DNA from: CAWIHS01 sp963836005
Lineage (GTDB): Bacteria; Pseudomonadota; Gammaproteobacteria; GRL18
Direction of reading: 5' to 3'
Length of the DNA: 64,000 bases
Assembly (NCBI GenBank): GCA_963836005.1
Contig: CAWIHS010000006.1
Span: 496,001-560,000 of the forward strand
Below, in pieces: positions 1 to 9,344 of this stretch. Under the pieces are notes generated by a model. It saw nothing but the letters and a program-made list of their open reading frames with translations. It was not told where the DNA came from and made no database searches. Position numbers and translations under genes: made by a program. Numbering within the stretch: position 1 is the first letter of the stretch; every line of letters begins with the position of its first letter.

Positions 1-1124
1 TCGGCAATCTTTACCACCTTAATGCAGAAGAAGAACCTGAAACCTATTACTATCCCAAAGATCCTGAATTTCATAAAAAATTCGGCCCTCGCGGTGTAAT
101 TCACTCTACGGCTGACGGCAAGATTGAAGATACCGGCCCATTGACCCGAAAGCGTATGGAAACCGTGGATGATGAATTTGGCCAGGCGGCCAAAGATTTT
201 ATGGAGCGAGCTGTTAAGGCGGACAAGCCGTTTTTCGTATGGATGAACTTTACCCGCATGCATGTCTGGACCCGACTGAAAAAAGAATCTCAGGGGACAA
301 CGGGGATTGGTCTATATCCTGATGGTATGGCAGAACTGGATAACATGGTAGGCAGTTTCCTGGATCACCTGGATAAACTGGGTGTTGCAGATAATACCAT
401 CGTAGTCTTTTCTACCGACAACGGCGCCGAAAAGTTTACCTGGCCTGATGGCGGCGCTTCTCCGTTCCGGGGTGAAAAGGGCACCACCTGGGAAGGCGGT
501 ATGCGGGTTCCGCAAATGGTCAAATGGCCGGGAACGATTAAAGCGGGAAGTATCTATAATGATCCCATGAGTCAGGAAGACTGGATGCCGACACTGCTTG
601 CAGCAGCCGGTGTGACTGATGTCAAGGAAAAGCTTGCTTCCAAAGAAGGCTATCAGGCCAACGGTAAAAATTTCAGAGTGCATCTGGATGGTTACAACTT
701 CAAGCCCTATTTTGAAGGCAAGGAAGATAAAGGGCCTCGCCGGGAGATCATGTATTTCGCCGCCAGTGGTCTGTTGAATGCGATCCGTGTGGATGACTGG
801 AAAATAGCCTTTGCCATCGAAGAAGGTGCCATTAATGAGGCACTGCGCCAAGTTCCAGCCTGGCCGGTGATCACCAACCTGAGAGCCGATCCGTTTGAAC
901 ATGCCTATGACGGTTCCGGAATGTATGTCAGATGGTATGCCGACAATATGTGGATGATGGTCCCAGCGCAATCCTTTGTGCAGGAATTCCTGGGATCTAT
1001 TGCCGATTATCCTTTCCAGCCAGGCAGTTCTCTGAGTGCGGGAAATATCGGCTATCATACCATCAAAATGCAGGAAGCTATGGGCAACCTCAAAGGCCTG
1101 ATGGATCGGGCGATCCAGAACTAA
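1..1124 (+). CDS. Sulfatase (arylsulfatase family), 3' part, cut by window edge
   Basis: The frame is open from base 3, so the gene starts outside the window; about 373 residues are present. Family knowledge: type I sulfatases hydrolyse sulfate esters using a formylglycine in a CxPxR motif, which would lie upstream of the window. Visible here are the late metal-site motif STDNGAE, the following RGEKGTTWEGG segment typical of the family, and the PQMVKWPG / SQEDWMPTLLAAAG stretch of the sulfatase core, followed by the smaller C-terminal subdomain. A strong hairpin follows the stop codon. Substrate cannot be told. An in-frame TTG at 141 is not a plausible start because homologous sequence (HLNAEEEPE) continues upstream. 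Confidence 0.9.
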   Translation, partial: GNLYHLNAEEEPETYYYPKDPEFHKKFGPRGVIHSTADGKIEDTGPLTRKRMETVDDEFGQAAKDFMERAVKADKPFFVWMNFTRMHVWTRLKKESQGTTGIGLYPDGMAELDNMVGSFLDHLDKLGVADNTIVVFSTDNGAEKFTWPDGGASPFRGEKGTTWEGGMRVPQMVKWPGTIKAGSIYNDPMSQEDWMPTLLAAAGVTDVKEKLASKEGYQANGKNFRVHLDGYNFKPYFEGKEDKGPRREIMYFAASGLLNAIRVDDWKIAFAIEEGAINEALRQVPAWPVITNLRADPFEHAYDGSGMYVRWYADNMWMMVPAQSFVQEFLGSIADYPFQPGSSLSAGNIGYHTIKMQEAMGNLKGLMDRAIQN

Positions 1125-1133
1125 CTTGAGCTT

Positions 1134-1167
1134 ATCTACCGGGGCAAACACCCCGGTAGATGATTTT
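1134..1167 (+). terminator. Hairpin terminator after sulfatase
   Basis: Perfect 11-bp stem (ATCTACCGGGG paired with CCCCGGTAGAT) with a 6-nt loop, followed by a T-rich stretch (GATTTTCCTTT). It lies 10 bp after the sulfatase stop codon. Confidence 0.75.
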
Positions 1168-1401
1168 CCTTTCCAAAAATCATGCCTTTTGAATAACAAT
1201 ATACAACCATTGATTGTTTACTAGCCGGGTGCATACCTGACAGTTCTCCCAGAAAAAGATAGAATGCATGTTAAATATGGCCTGTATAAGCTCTACTGCG
1301 GGCGATATGGTATGAATTACAGCAAAAAATTATTCCTGAATTAAATGATGAATTAATATCATACAATTTTACTGACAACGCCTTGTAAATATGGGATTAC
1401 C

Positions 1402-2388
1402 ATGAACAGACTGATATGCTTAGTACTTTTGCTCATCCTGCAAATATTCCCCATGCAATTTATTGTTGCTCAAACTGTGGATCCTCTGCCATCCTGGAAT
1501 GAAGGAGAAACAAAACAGAGCATTATTGCGTTTGTCAAAGCAGTGACAGAAGCTGACAGTCCTGATTTTATTAAGCCGCAAGATCGTATTGCCACCTTCG
1601 ATAATGACGGTACTCTGTGGAGTGAAAAACCTTATTACTTTCAATTGTTTTTTGCTATTGAGCGCGTCAAGCAACTGGCTCCGGAACATCCTGAGTGGAA
1701 AACCACTGAGCCGTTTAAAGCAATTTTAGACAATGATCTGCAAACGCTGAAAAAAACAGACAAAAAAGGACTGCTGAAACTGATTATGGCCAGCCATACC
1801 GGTATGAGTGATGAGGCATTTAATGCCATTGTGCTGGACTGGATCAACACCGCCAAACACCCACGGTTTGATCGTCATTTCAAAGAACTGGTGTATCAGC
1901 CCATGCTGGAATTATTAGCCTATCTGCGCGCCAATGGCTTCAAAACTTTTATTGTCTCGGGCGGCGGCATTGATTTCATGCGTCCCTGGGCGAGTGAAGT
2001 CTATGCTATACCGTCTGAACAGATCGTGGGTTCAAGTATTGCGGTGAAATATGAAAATGGCAAAATAGTTCGTGAGCCCAAAATAAATTTCATTGATGAT
2101 AAAGAAGGTAAGCCTGTCGGCATTCATTATCATATCGGTAAACGCCCGGTCGCGGCCTTTGGCAATTCAGATGGCGACCTGGCCATGCTGCAGTATACCG
2201 ATGCCCATCCGGCTCGAACATTGAAAATGTATATTCATCATACTGATGCAGAACGTGAGTGGGCTTATGATAGAGAATCACCTGTCGGTGGGCTGGACAA
2301 GGGGCTGGACTATGCCACAGAGCATGGATGGAGCGTTGTTGATATGCAAAATGACTGGAAGGTGGTTTATCCGTTTGAATTACACTAA
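1402..2388 (+). CDS. Exported HAD-superfamily phosphatase
   Basis: 328 residues. The N-terminus (about 1-23, hydrophobic, ending VAQ) looks like a signal peptide, so a periplasmic location is likely. The HAD motif I reads FDNDGTLW (nucleophile Asp in DxDGT), motif II is probably the FIVSGGG segment, and motif III/IV is in AAFGNSDGDLAML. This places it in the SerB-like HAD class that dephosphorylates small metabolites. The substrate is not identifiable. It stands alone between the sulfatase and the moxR operon and has its own short hairpin downstream. Start chosen at the ATG giving the complete signal peptide. Confidence 0.8.
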   Translation: MNRLICLVLLLILQIFPMQFIVAQTVDPLPSWNEGETKQSIIAFVKAVTEADSPDFIKPQDRIATFDNDGTLWSEKPYYFQLFFAIERVKQLAPEHPEWKTTEPFKAILDNDLQTLKKTDKKGLLKLIMASHTGMSDEAFNAIVLDWINTAKHPRFDRHFKELVYQPMLELLAYLRANGFKTFIVSGGGIDFMRPWASEVYAIPSEQIVGSSIAVKYENGKIVREPKINFIDDKEGKPVGIHYHIGKRPVAAFGNSDGDLAMLQYTDAHPARTLKMYIHHTDAEREWAYDRESPVGGLDKGLDYATEHGWSVVDMQNDWKVVYPFELH

Positions 2389-2421
2389 GTAAATAGACTT
2401 TTGCAGACATTTTTTGTAGCA

Positions 2422-2443
2422 GCCCGCACTGCGGGCAATTTTC
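2422..2443 (+). terminator. Short GC hairpin after HAD phosphatase gene
   Basis: GCCCGCA ct GCGGGC followed by AATTTTC. The stem is short and the loop is tight; it could be a weak terminator separating the phosphatase gene from the moxR operon. Confidence 0.4.
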
Positions 2444-2485
2444 GTTAGTATACCTCATTATCAAATTGAGGAAAGGGTAAGAAAT

Positions 2486-3454
2486 ATGCAGCCCAGAGCC
2501 GCCATTGAACAATTACAGCGCAGTATGAATGAAGCCATTATCGGACAGCAGCATATTGTTGAACGTCTGGTGATCGGCCTGCTGTCTAACGGAAATTTGC
2601 TGGTCGAAGGACTGCCGGGACTGGCAAAGACCCGGGCCATCAAGAGCATGGCCGCAACCATTGAATCTGACTTTTCCCGCATCCAGTTTACCCCTGACAT
2701 GCTGCCCACCGATGTCACCGGCTCGGAAAATATGTATGAGGAAAATGGTGAATATAAATTCCGTTTCGAACCCGGCCCCGTGTTCGGCAATATTGTGTTA
2801 GCAGATGAAATTAATCGCGCTCCGGCCAAAGTCCAGTCGGCGATGCTGGAAGCCATGGAAGAACGCCAGGTGACCGTGTCAGGAACGACACATCTACTGC
2901 CCGATCTGTTTATGGTCATGGCAACACAAAATCCGGTCGAGCAGGAAGGTACTTACCCGCTGCCGGAAGCACAGATGGATCGTTTTCTGATGCATGTTTA
3001 TATTGATTACCCGGATGAGGCAGCAGAGCAGGAAATTATGCGCCTGGTGCGTGCTGAACGGTCTAATAAAGCAGGCGTTAAAGCAGAAAAAATTCCCCAG
3101 TCAGCCATTTTTGCAGCCCGTGAGGAAATCAATGCGGTGCAGATGAGTGACTCGATCGAGCGTTATATCGTCGATTTGATTTTTGCCACCCGTTATCCCG
3201 AAAAATATGATGCTGTGCTGGCTGCCTGGATTGATCTGGGTTCCAGCCCGCGGGCTACCCTGGGGCTGGATCAATGTGCGCGCAGTTATGCCTGGCTGCA
3301 GGGACGTGACTATGTGAGCCCGGAGGATGTCCGTGCTGTGACCCACGATGTGCTGCGCCACCGTATTGCCGGCAGCTATGAAGCACAGGCAGAAGGGATC
3401 AGTAACAATGCGATTATTGACAAAATTCTGCAACTGGTGGCTTTGCCAGGGTAA
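2486..3454 (+). CDS. MoxR-family AAA+ ATPase
   Basis: 322 residues. Walker A GLPGLAKT at 42-49, Walker B with VLADEINRAP around 104-113, sensor-1 ATQNP at 146-150 and the family signature GTYPLPEAQMDRF at 155-167. MoxR ATPases act as chaperones with VWA-domain partners; here the partners follow directly (DUF58, DUF4381, two VWA proteins, a TPR protein, a BatD protein). The start is supported by GAGGAAAGG a few bases upstream. It is the first gene of a run reaching to 9065, so it is likely the operon promoter-proximal gene. The specific cellular target is unknown. Confidence 0.93.
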   Translation: MQPRAAIEQLQRSMNEAIIGQQHIVERLVIGLLSNGNLLVEGLPGLAKTRAIKSMAATIESDFSRIQFTPDMLPTDVTGSENMYEENGEYKFRFEPGPVFGNIVLADEINRAPAKVQSAMLEAMEERQVTVSGTTHLLPDLFMVMATQNPVEQEGTYPLPEAQMDRFLMHVYIDYPDEAAEQEIMRLVRAERSNKAGVKAEKIPQSAIFAAREEINAVQMSDSIERYIVDLIFATRYPEKYDAVLAAWIDLGSSPRATLGLDQCARSYAWLQGRDYVSPEDVRAVTHDVLRHRIAGSYEAQAEGISNNAIIDKILQLVALPG

Positions 3455-3462
3455 TCATCCAC

Positions 3463-4473
3463 ATGAAACCACCATTCAGCAGCTCAAATCGGAAATCTGC
3501 CGAAACTTCAAACACTCAATCAACTAAAGGCGTTTATGTCACACTGGATGAACTAGTGCGGCTGGGAGTTTCTGCAAAGGGGTTCAGTTTTTTGCCCCGC
3601 CAGCCTATCCAGTCTGTTCTTAGCGGTCGGCATGCATCCAGACTGCGGGGACGGGGAATGGATTTTAATGAACTCAAACCCTATCAGCAGGGGGATGATA
3701 CCCGCAATATTGACTGGAAAGCGACCCGGCGCAGCGGCAAGTCCTATGTGCGTGTCTATAATGAAGAACGTGATCGCAGCGTCTGGGTGCTGGTTTCACA
3801 GCAAAGCGGCATGTTTTTCGGCTCCTCGCTGCAATTGAAATCAGTGAGTGCAGCCCATGCCGCTGCGTTGTCGCTGTTTCGGGTGATCGGCGTAGGGGAT
3901 CGGGTCGGAGCTATCGTCTATAACGACAGCCGCGTGTCCATGTTCAAAGCGCAAAAAAACCAGCAAAATGTGATGCGTATTCTGCAGGAGATTGTGCTGC
4001 AAAATAACAGTCTGAATGCCAGTCTCAGCAGCATGGACGTCGCTGATAAGTCGGGTCAGTTAAATGCCGCACTGAAACATGTGGTTGCTGCAGCCAGACA
4101 TGATGATTTGATTGTGCTGATTGGTGACGGCAGCGGGGTCAATGGACAGGCCATGCAGCATATCACCCGTCTGGCTGCACATAATGATATTCTCGCCCTG
4201 ATGATCTATGATCCGCTGGAACAAAAACTGCCCGAGCAGGGTTCACTGCTGTTCAGTGATGCCAATCAGTTTGTCGATATTAATACCTCAGACAGGAATT
4301 TTCAGCGGCGTTTTACTGCGCTGTTTGCTGATAAACTGCTTCGCCTTGAGTCTGCATCGAGATCACGCGCTATCCCGCTGATGAAAATTTCCACCCACCG
4401 GCCGGTGCTTGAACAGATCCAGCGTGCATTGGGTAATATCAGGTCTGCAAAATTCAAACAGCGTGCCTCATGA
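3463..4473 (+). CDS. DUF58 domain protein (MoxR partner)
   Basis: 336 residues. The DUF58 core is seen around residues 60-110: GRGMDFNELKPYQQGDD followed by RNIDWKATRRSGKSYVRVY. The C-terminal half resembles a VWA-like fold (VLIGDGSGVNGQ) without a canonical MIDAS. Family members are always found with MoxR. The gene starts 8 bp after moxR and its stop overlaps the next start (ATGA), which implies translational coupling. No membrane segment is evident, so it is probably cytoplasmic, bound to the membrane complex. Confidence 0.88.
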   Translation: MKPPFSSSNRKSAETSNTQSTKGVYVTLDELVRLGVSAKGFSFLPRQPIQSVLSGRHASRLRGRGMDFNELKPYQQGDDTRNIDWKATRRSGKSYVRVYNEERDRSVWVLVSQQSGMFFGSSLQLKSVSAAHAAALSLFRVIGVGDRVGAIVYNDSRVSMFKAQKNQQNVMRILQEIVLQNNSLNASLSSMDVADKSGQLNAALKHVVAAARHDDLIVLIGDGSGVNGQAMQHITRLAAHNDILALMIYDPLEQKLPEQGSLLFSDANQFVDINTSDRNFQRRFTALFADKLLRLESASRSRAIPLMKISTHRPVLEQIQRALGNIRSAKFKQRAS

Positions 4474-4997
4474 GCGGCGAACTGGATAAACTCAATGATA
4501 TCATAGTGCCTGAACCAGTATCGTTCTGGCCGCTGGCCCCTGGCTGGTCTGTTTTAGGGCTTGTCATTCTCGCTTTGCTGATACCCTGGTTTATTCGTGC
4601 CTGGCGGCGTTACCAGGGCGATAGTTATCGCCGTGAAGCCTCACGGGAGGCCGAAACTATCAGCTGCCTGGATGATCCGCAGGTGAAACTGACCCGTCTG
4701 CTGGATTTATTGAAACGAACCGCACTGACAGCTTATCCGCGTGAACAGGTGGCAGGTTTGAGTGGTGAAGCGTGGTGGAAATTCTTATATACAAAGAGTT
4801 TGGCTACAAAAATGGCAGCTGGACATAGTCGCGATGTCGATTTTTCTCCGGCTTTTATACGGCAGCTCAATGACGTTTTGTACAATCCTGCGGCAGCTTT
4901 CTCAGAAGAAAAGTTAATACAGCTCAGTGATCAGCTGATGCATAAGGTTAGAGTCTGGATTAAACAGCATCAGCAGATAGAAGACTCATATGTTTGA
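4470..4997 (+). CDS. DUF4381 membrane protein of the Bat operon
   Basis: 175 residues. One transmembrane helix at about 27-43 after a short proline-rich N-terminus (PEPVSFWPLAPGW, typical of DUF4381), then a basic cytoplasmic or periplasmic helical domain with the AGLSGEAWWKFL motif. Overlaps its upstream neighbour by 4 bp and the downstream VWA gene by 8 bp. Role within the complex is unknown; assignment rests on family pattern and position. Confidence 0.82.
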   Translation: MSGELDKLNDIIVPEPVSFWPLAPGWSVLGLVILALLIPWFIRAWRRYQGDSYRREASREAETISCLDDPQVKLTRLLDLLKRTALTAYPREQVAGLSGEAWWKFLYTKSLATKMAAGHSRDVDFSPAFIRQLNDVLYNPAAAFSEEKLIQLSDQLMHKVRVWIKQHQQIEDSYV

Positions 4998-5994
4998 ACG
5001 GTTCATATTTGAACAACTCCTTTTTCAATATATATGGGCTTTAATCCTCCTGCCCCTGCCATTGATGATGCTCTGGTTACCCTGGAACTATCCAGGCCGG
5101 CGTTCCGCCCTCAAGGTCTCTTTTTTGCCATCGCTGCTGGAGGCCTCCGGAGCAAAAGCAGCAGACAATCAGGCGGTATCCAGGTCGACATGGAGGCAGA
5201 AGCTGCTTGCAGTGCTGGTCTGGATACTGGTGATCATTGCCCTGACACGGCCGCAGCTGGTTGGTGAACCGGTTGTTAAAGAATTCTCTCAGCGGGATCT
5301 GCTGCTGGCCATTGACCTTTCCGGGTCCATGGAAACCAGGGATTTTACCTCCGCTGACGGTCAGCGCATCGATCGGCTGGAAGCGGTCAAGGGACTGTTA
5401 AATCCGTTTCTTGAGCAAAGAAGCGGCGAGCGCATCGGCATGATTTTTTTTGGCAGTGCCGCCTTCGTGCAGGCGCCGTTCACGACTGATCTGAAGGCTT
5501 TGAAAGTCTTGCTGAACGAAGCTCAGGTCGCCATGGCAGGACCAAAAACGGTGATTGGAGACAGTATCGCGATGGCAGTGAAGATGTTTGCCGAGAGCAA
5601 GGTAGAAGAGCGGCTGTTAATTCTTCTGACCGATGGAAATGATACCACTTCCAAGGTACCGCCGGAAGAGGCTGCCAAACTGGCTAAACAGAATGCTATA
5701 AAAATTATTACTATTGCAGTCGGCGACCCTGAAAATGCAGGTGAAAATCCCATTGACAGTAAAACGCTTGAAGCCATAGCAACCATGACCGGGGGGCAGT
5801 TTTATTATGCACTGGACAGTAAGGCGCTTAAAAATGTGCTTACAGAGATTGATCGTCTGACGCCAAAAGAGGTCGAAAAACAAAGCTACAGCCCTACTAC
5901 GGATTTGTATATCTGGCCGCTGCTGGCTGCGCTGATGCTGATTTTGCTGTATGGTTCACTGGTTTTTATTCACGCTTATAGAAAGGCTGCATAA
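4990..5994 (+). CDS. VWA-domain membrane protein, BatA-like
   Basis: 334 residues. Two N-terminal membrane helices (about 13-30 and 72-86), a von Willebrand factor A domain with an intact MIDAS motif DLSGS at 109-113 and later LLTDGND, and a C-terminal membrane helix around 308-328. This is the BatA layout: a membrane-anchored metal-dependent adhesion domain facing the periplasm. BatA proteins form complexes with BatB/BatC/BatD and were linked to aerotolerance or stress resistance in Bacteroides, Leptospira and Francisella; that role is inferred here. Confidence 0.88.
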   Translation: MFERFIFEQLLFQYIWALILLPLPLMMLWLPWNYPGRRSALKVSFLPSLLEASGAKAADNQAVSRSTWRQKLLAVLVWILVIIALTRPQLVGEPVVKEFSQRDLLLAIDLSGSMETRDFTSADGQRIDRLEAVKGLLNPFLEQRSGERIGMIFFGSAAFVQAPFTTDLKALKVLLNEAQVAMAGPKTVIGDSIAMAVKMFAESKVEERLLILLTDGNDTTSKVPPEEAAKLAKQNAIKIITIAVGDPENAGENPIDSKTLEAIATMTGGQFYYALDSKALKNVLTEIDRLTPKEVEKQSYSPTTDLYIWPLLAALMLILLYGSLVFIHAYRKAA

Positions 5995-5996
5995 TC

Positions 5997-6926
5997 ATGG
6001 ACCTTTATCTATTGCATGTGTTGCGTCCATGGTTTCTGCTACTCCTGATCCCGTGTTGGGGACTGGTCTGGCAGTTGTTAAAAAAACAGCAGGATCAAAC
6101 TATCTGGAGGCAGCTGATTGACAGGCATCTATTACCGCATCTTCTGGTATCTCAGGGCGGAGATGCAAAAAGCATACAGCCTGCCTGGTTTATCGGTATA
6201 CTGCTGACCTTGATGGTGCTGGCTCTTAGTGGTCCTGCCTGGCAAAAAAAACCATCGTTGTTCAGTGATGATCAAAGCGAAGTGGTCTTTGTGCTCAAAG
6301 TGACCGACAGTATGCTGGAAAAAGATCTGCTACCTAATCGGTTGACGCGTGCAATTTTCAAAATGGATGATCTGCTCAAGGAGCGCAGCCGGATCAAGGC
6401 TGCATTAGTCGCCTACAGCGGCAGTGCTCATCTGGTAATGCCATTAACTGCGGACAGAGAGATATTGGCCAGCTTTGCGCAGTCACTTGATCCTGCGATT
6501 ATGCCGGTCAAGGGAGATGCGCTGGCTGATGCTATAGGTCTTGCTCTAAAACAGTTTAGCTATTCTTCGGGCACTATTATCGTAATGAGTGACAGTGTGG
6601 TGGCCGAACAAATCAACAGGATAAAAACTGATCCGGCATTAAATCAGGCACAGATTGTCCTCTATGCCGTTGCCTCGCCCGAATTGCTGAATATAAAGCA
6701 AATGCAGCAGGCGGCTGTTGCTATCAACGCTGATCTGGTGAGCTTTACTGCCGATGACAATGATATTCACAGGCTTTTAAAGAGTATTGAAAACAATTTC
6801 TCCAGGGCACAGAACGATAAGGCTGAATATAAGGATGAAGGCTTTCTATTCCTGCCCGTTATAGCCGTTTTGGTCTTATTATGGTTTCGTCGTGGTTTTC
6901 TGGCTGAAGCCTGGAGAATCTCATGA
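5997..6926 (+). CDS. VWA-domain membrane protein, BatB-like, degenerate MIDAS
   Basis: 309 residues, with the same layout as the preceding BatA-like protein: helices at about 10-27 and 64-80, a VWA domain, and a C-terminal helix ending in WFRRGFLAEAW. The first MIDAS motif (DxSxS) reads KVTDS at 101-105, so the metal-binding Asp is replaced by Lys and the first Ser by Thr. A structural rather than metal-binding VWA domain is therefore likely. Starts 2 bp after the BatA gene and overlaps the TPR gene by 4 bp. Confidence 0.82.
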   Translation: MDLYLLHVLRPWFLLLLIPCWGLVWQLLKKQQDQTIWRQLIDRHLLPHLLVSQGGDAKSIQPAWFIGILLTLMVLALSGPAWQKKPSLFSDDQSEVVFVLKVTDSMLEKDLLPNRLTRAIFKMDDLLKERSRIKAALVAYSGSAHLVMPLTADREILASFAQSLDPAIMPVKGDALADAIGLALKQFSYSSGTIIVMSDSVVAEQINRIKTDPALNQAQIVLYAVASPELLNIKQMQQAAVAINADLVSFTADDNDIHRLLKSIENNFSRAQNDKAEYKDEGFLFLPVIAVLVLLWFRRGFLAEAWRIS

Positions 6927-7597
6927 CACTCGATACGAAGGTTCATAGCAAAAAACTGCATGCTTGGCAATCACGTTTACTGACTCTTCTGCCCATTATT
7001 GCGATTATTGCTGTCCTGGGCTGGTACTGGTTTTTTTATCAGGGTAGTTTTAAAGCCCTGTGGATCACAGCCGATCAGCAAGGCTATCAATTCTACAAAA
7101 AGGGCCATTTTATGCAGGCAGCACAGGCATTTGAAGATTCGGCTTTCAAAGGCAGTGCCTATTATCAGGCAGGAGAGTTTAAAAAAGCAGCAGCGATCTT
7201 CGCCACTCTCAGTGATGCAAATTCACGCTATAATCTGGCTAATGCCTATGTGATGCAGGGGAAATACAAAGAGGCTATTGAATTTTATGATCTGGCATTG
7301 AAAATCAAGCCTGATTTTACTGCAGCAAAAGAAAATAAAGCCATTGCCATGGCCAGACAGGCCAAACTGGATCAAAATCGTGATAATGATGAAGGTACAG
7401 GTGGACAGATGGCAGCGGATGAAATGGTCTATGATAACAAACAACAGCGTGGACAGGAGATAGTAGAGCAGGGCGCAACCGATGGCGTTAATATGACGCA
7501 CTGGCTGGATCGACTGCAGACTGGCCCCAAACAGTTTTTACAGCATAAATTTAGCTATCAATATGCTCAACAAAAGAATTCTCAGAGCAATGAATAA
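6923..7597 (+). CDS. TPR-repeat membrane protein, BatC-like
   Basis: 224 residues. One transmembrane helix at about 20-38, then two to three tetratricopeptide repeats: a YYQAGEFKKAAAIFATL unit and a SRYNLANAYVMQGKYKEAIE unit. The C-terminal tail is charged and probably disordered, ending in a WLDRLQTGPKQFLQ motif seen in BatC-type proteins. Overlaps the BatB-like gene by 4 bp (ATGA), so it is cotranslated. Probably a scaffold linking the VWA proteins. Confidence 0.82.
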   Translation: MTLDTKVHSKKLHAWQSRLLTLLPIIAIIAVLGWYWFFYQGSFKALWITADQQGYQFYKKGHFMQAAQAFEDSAFKGSAYYQAGEFKKAAAIFATLSDANSRYNLANAYVMQGKYKEAIEFYDLALKIKPDFTAAKENKAIAMARQAKLDQNRDNDEGTGGQMAADEMVYDNKQQRGQEIVEQGATDGVNMTHWLDRLQTGPKQFLQHKFSYQYAQQKNSQSNE

Positions 7598-7715
7598 ATG
7601 TCCCTTTAGGGTGAACGATTGAGCTATGTATCCGCAACCGGTAAAGCAATACATTTTGTGAAAAACCTTAAAATTCTCTTGAATAAAAAAACTAAGCCAA
7701 TAAAAAGCCCTTAAA

Positions 7716-9065
7716 ATGAAAACTTGTCTATTTCTATTATTGCTTTTTTTATCAGCTGCTGCCTTTGCCATTCAAGCCAGGGTTGAATTATCCATTCAAC
7801 AGGACTCGAAACTCTGGGTCGGTCAAAAAATTGTCGCCAGCCTGAGCGTCAAGACAGATGCTTATACCCTCACGGATCTGAGAGTAGATACGCAGTCAGG
7901 TGATGAGGTGATCATCATTAAACCTCAATCAGCGGCTTTCAAGAGCAGTGAAATTATTAATGATGTTCAATGGCAGATCGTCGTCTATGAATATATTATT
8001 TATCCCATGCATGCCGGTGATATCCGCCTCAATCCCTTTCAGGTGGAATTCTCTGCTTCAATGGGCTACGGTCAGCCGAAACAACGGTTTAATCTGCAAA
8101 CCAGCCCGCTAAGCCTGCAGGTCAGTAAACCGGAAGGGGTGAGCGAGAATGATTTTGTGCTGACGACAAATAAACTGGCACTTGATGTGACTTATACTCC
8201 GGCTTTCACCCAGGGACAGGATACACTTAAAGTAGGTGATGCTTTTGAGCGAAAAGTCACTATCAGCGCCGAGAACGTCCCCGATTTTTTATTGCAGCCG
8301 GTGCCCGAATATGCCGCAACCGGGTCAAACGAACAGGCGCCATTTAAGGTGTATCGCAGTGAACCGGTCTTATCTGAAACAAACAGTTCTGATATAGCTA
8401 CTGCTAAAGTCATCGCCAGACGCATCGAAACAGATACCTTCGTTGCCAGTTTTGCATCCACGGCTGTTATTCCCGAAATTGTCATGTACTGGTGGGATCC
8501 GCAACAGCAAAAACTACATCAGCAGCGCATTCCTGCCAAAACCCTGAAGATTATTCCTGATCCATTAAGCAGCGTCGAGCACTCAGTTGATGAATTAGCT
8601 GGTGAGCCGGGAGCTGCTGAGGGTACAAAAAATATTTACCGGGCGTTACTCATTCTGCTGGCCATTATTTTCAGTGCAGGGTGGTGGCTGCCGAAAGTTA
8701 AGCAGCGGCTGGCTATCCGCAAGAGGCATTTTGAAGCCAGTGAGGCCGGAACTTTCAAAGGTTTTGAAAATGCCTGTAATGAGGGCAATGTGCATAACAT
8801 TTACCAGAACTTTTATGTCTGGGCCAGGCTGGCCATGCCGGAAGTATCACCACTGAATTTTCAGCACATCGGGCGCTATTATCCTGAACTCAAAAGCAGT
8901 TTAAAATCCCTGCAATCTGCATTAATGAACCATCAAGGTCAGTTTGATGCAGGGCTTTTTAAAACCCGGGTAACAAACACTCGACAGACTATACTTATAC
9001 GGCAAACTCGTTCAGAATATGAGCTGATAAAATCCATTAACCCGGCCTCATACCCAGGTACCTAA
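7716..9065 (+). CDS. BatD-like exported membrane protein; C-terminus altered by repeat insertion
   Basis: 449 residues. Signal peptide about 1-18 (LFLLLLFLSAAAFA), a BatD-type beta-rich periplasmic region, a transmembrane helix at about 308-325 and a cytoplasmic helical tail. It follows the TPR gene after 118 bp with no clear terminator, so it is probably in the same operon. The last codons (SYPGT) and the stop derive from a repeat element that begins about base 9049; the duplicated target CGGCCT at the far side of the element is followed by AATAA, which restores an original ending N-P-A-stop. The insertion therefore changed only about five C-terminal residues. Confidence 0.82.
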   Translation: MKTCLFLLLLFLSAAAFAIQARVELSIQQDSKLWVGQKIVASLSVKTDAYTLTDLRVDTQSGDEVIIIKPQSAAFKSSEIINDVQWQIVVYEYIIYPMHAGDIRLNPFQVEFSASMGYGQPKQRFNLQTSPLSLQVSKPEGVSENDFVLTTNKLALDVTYTPAFTQGQDTLKVGDAFERKVTISAENVPDFLLQPVPEYAATGSNEQAPFKVYRSEPVLSETNSSDIATAKVIARRIETDTFVASFASTAVIPEIVMYWWDPQQQKLHQQRIPAKTLKIIPDPLSSVEHSVDELAGEPGAAEGTKNIYRALLILLAIIFSAGWWLPKVKQRLAIRKRHFEASEAGTFKGFENACNEGNVHNIYQNFYVWARLAMPEVSPLNFQHIGRYYPELKSSLKSLQSALMNHQGQFDAGLFKTRVTNTRQTILIRQTRSEYELIKSINPASYPGT

Positions 9066-9344
9066 GGAGAATCGGGTATTTGTGGAAGACAGATGATTGC
9101 TCCTGCATTCCCTGCATAACCACCATGGATGGTGGAAATGCATGCTAGAGGCAGGAGCCGAAGTCGTCCATGGAAGTATAAGTGCGTGTGAGGCAGGATG
9201 CCGGGAACGACGGGATATATTTACGGCGTCTTCCGGGCCGGTAATTGCTCCATGCATAACCTGCATTTTCCACTTCCATGTGGGTCAACAAATACCCGAT
9301 TGATTCTTCATGCACATTTTTGCTTAAGAACTGACTTATGAACA
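9049..9344 (+). repeat. Miniature element, CCAGGTAC family, copy 1
   Basis: Starts near CATACCCAGGTAC and ends after TTGCTTAAGAACTGAC. Flanked by CGGCCT at 9043-9048 and 9345-9350, interpreted as a target-site duplication (8 bp with one mismatch if extended outward). Inside is a perfect 14-bp inverted repeat, AATCGGGTATTTGT at 9070-9083 and its complement at 9288-9301. The left part (CCAGGTAC, AAGGAG, GATTGCTCCTGC, CACCATGGATGGTGGAAA) matches the element at 25525. The right half matches the body of the GTAAC-ended elements, so this copy is a chimera. No transposase is encoded. Confidence 0.7.

Noticed and set aside
312..1199. 295-residue minus-strand ORF opposite the sulfatase
   Set aside because: The opposite strand carries clear sulfatase motifs; the antisense product has no recognisable features.
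7620..7632. 13-bp match GAGCTATGTATCC also at 18511-18523
   Set aside because: Short, no shared flanks; could be chance or decayed repeat.
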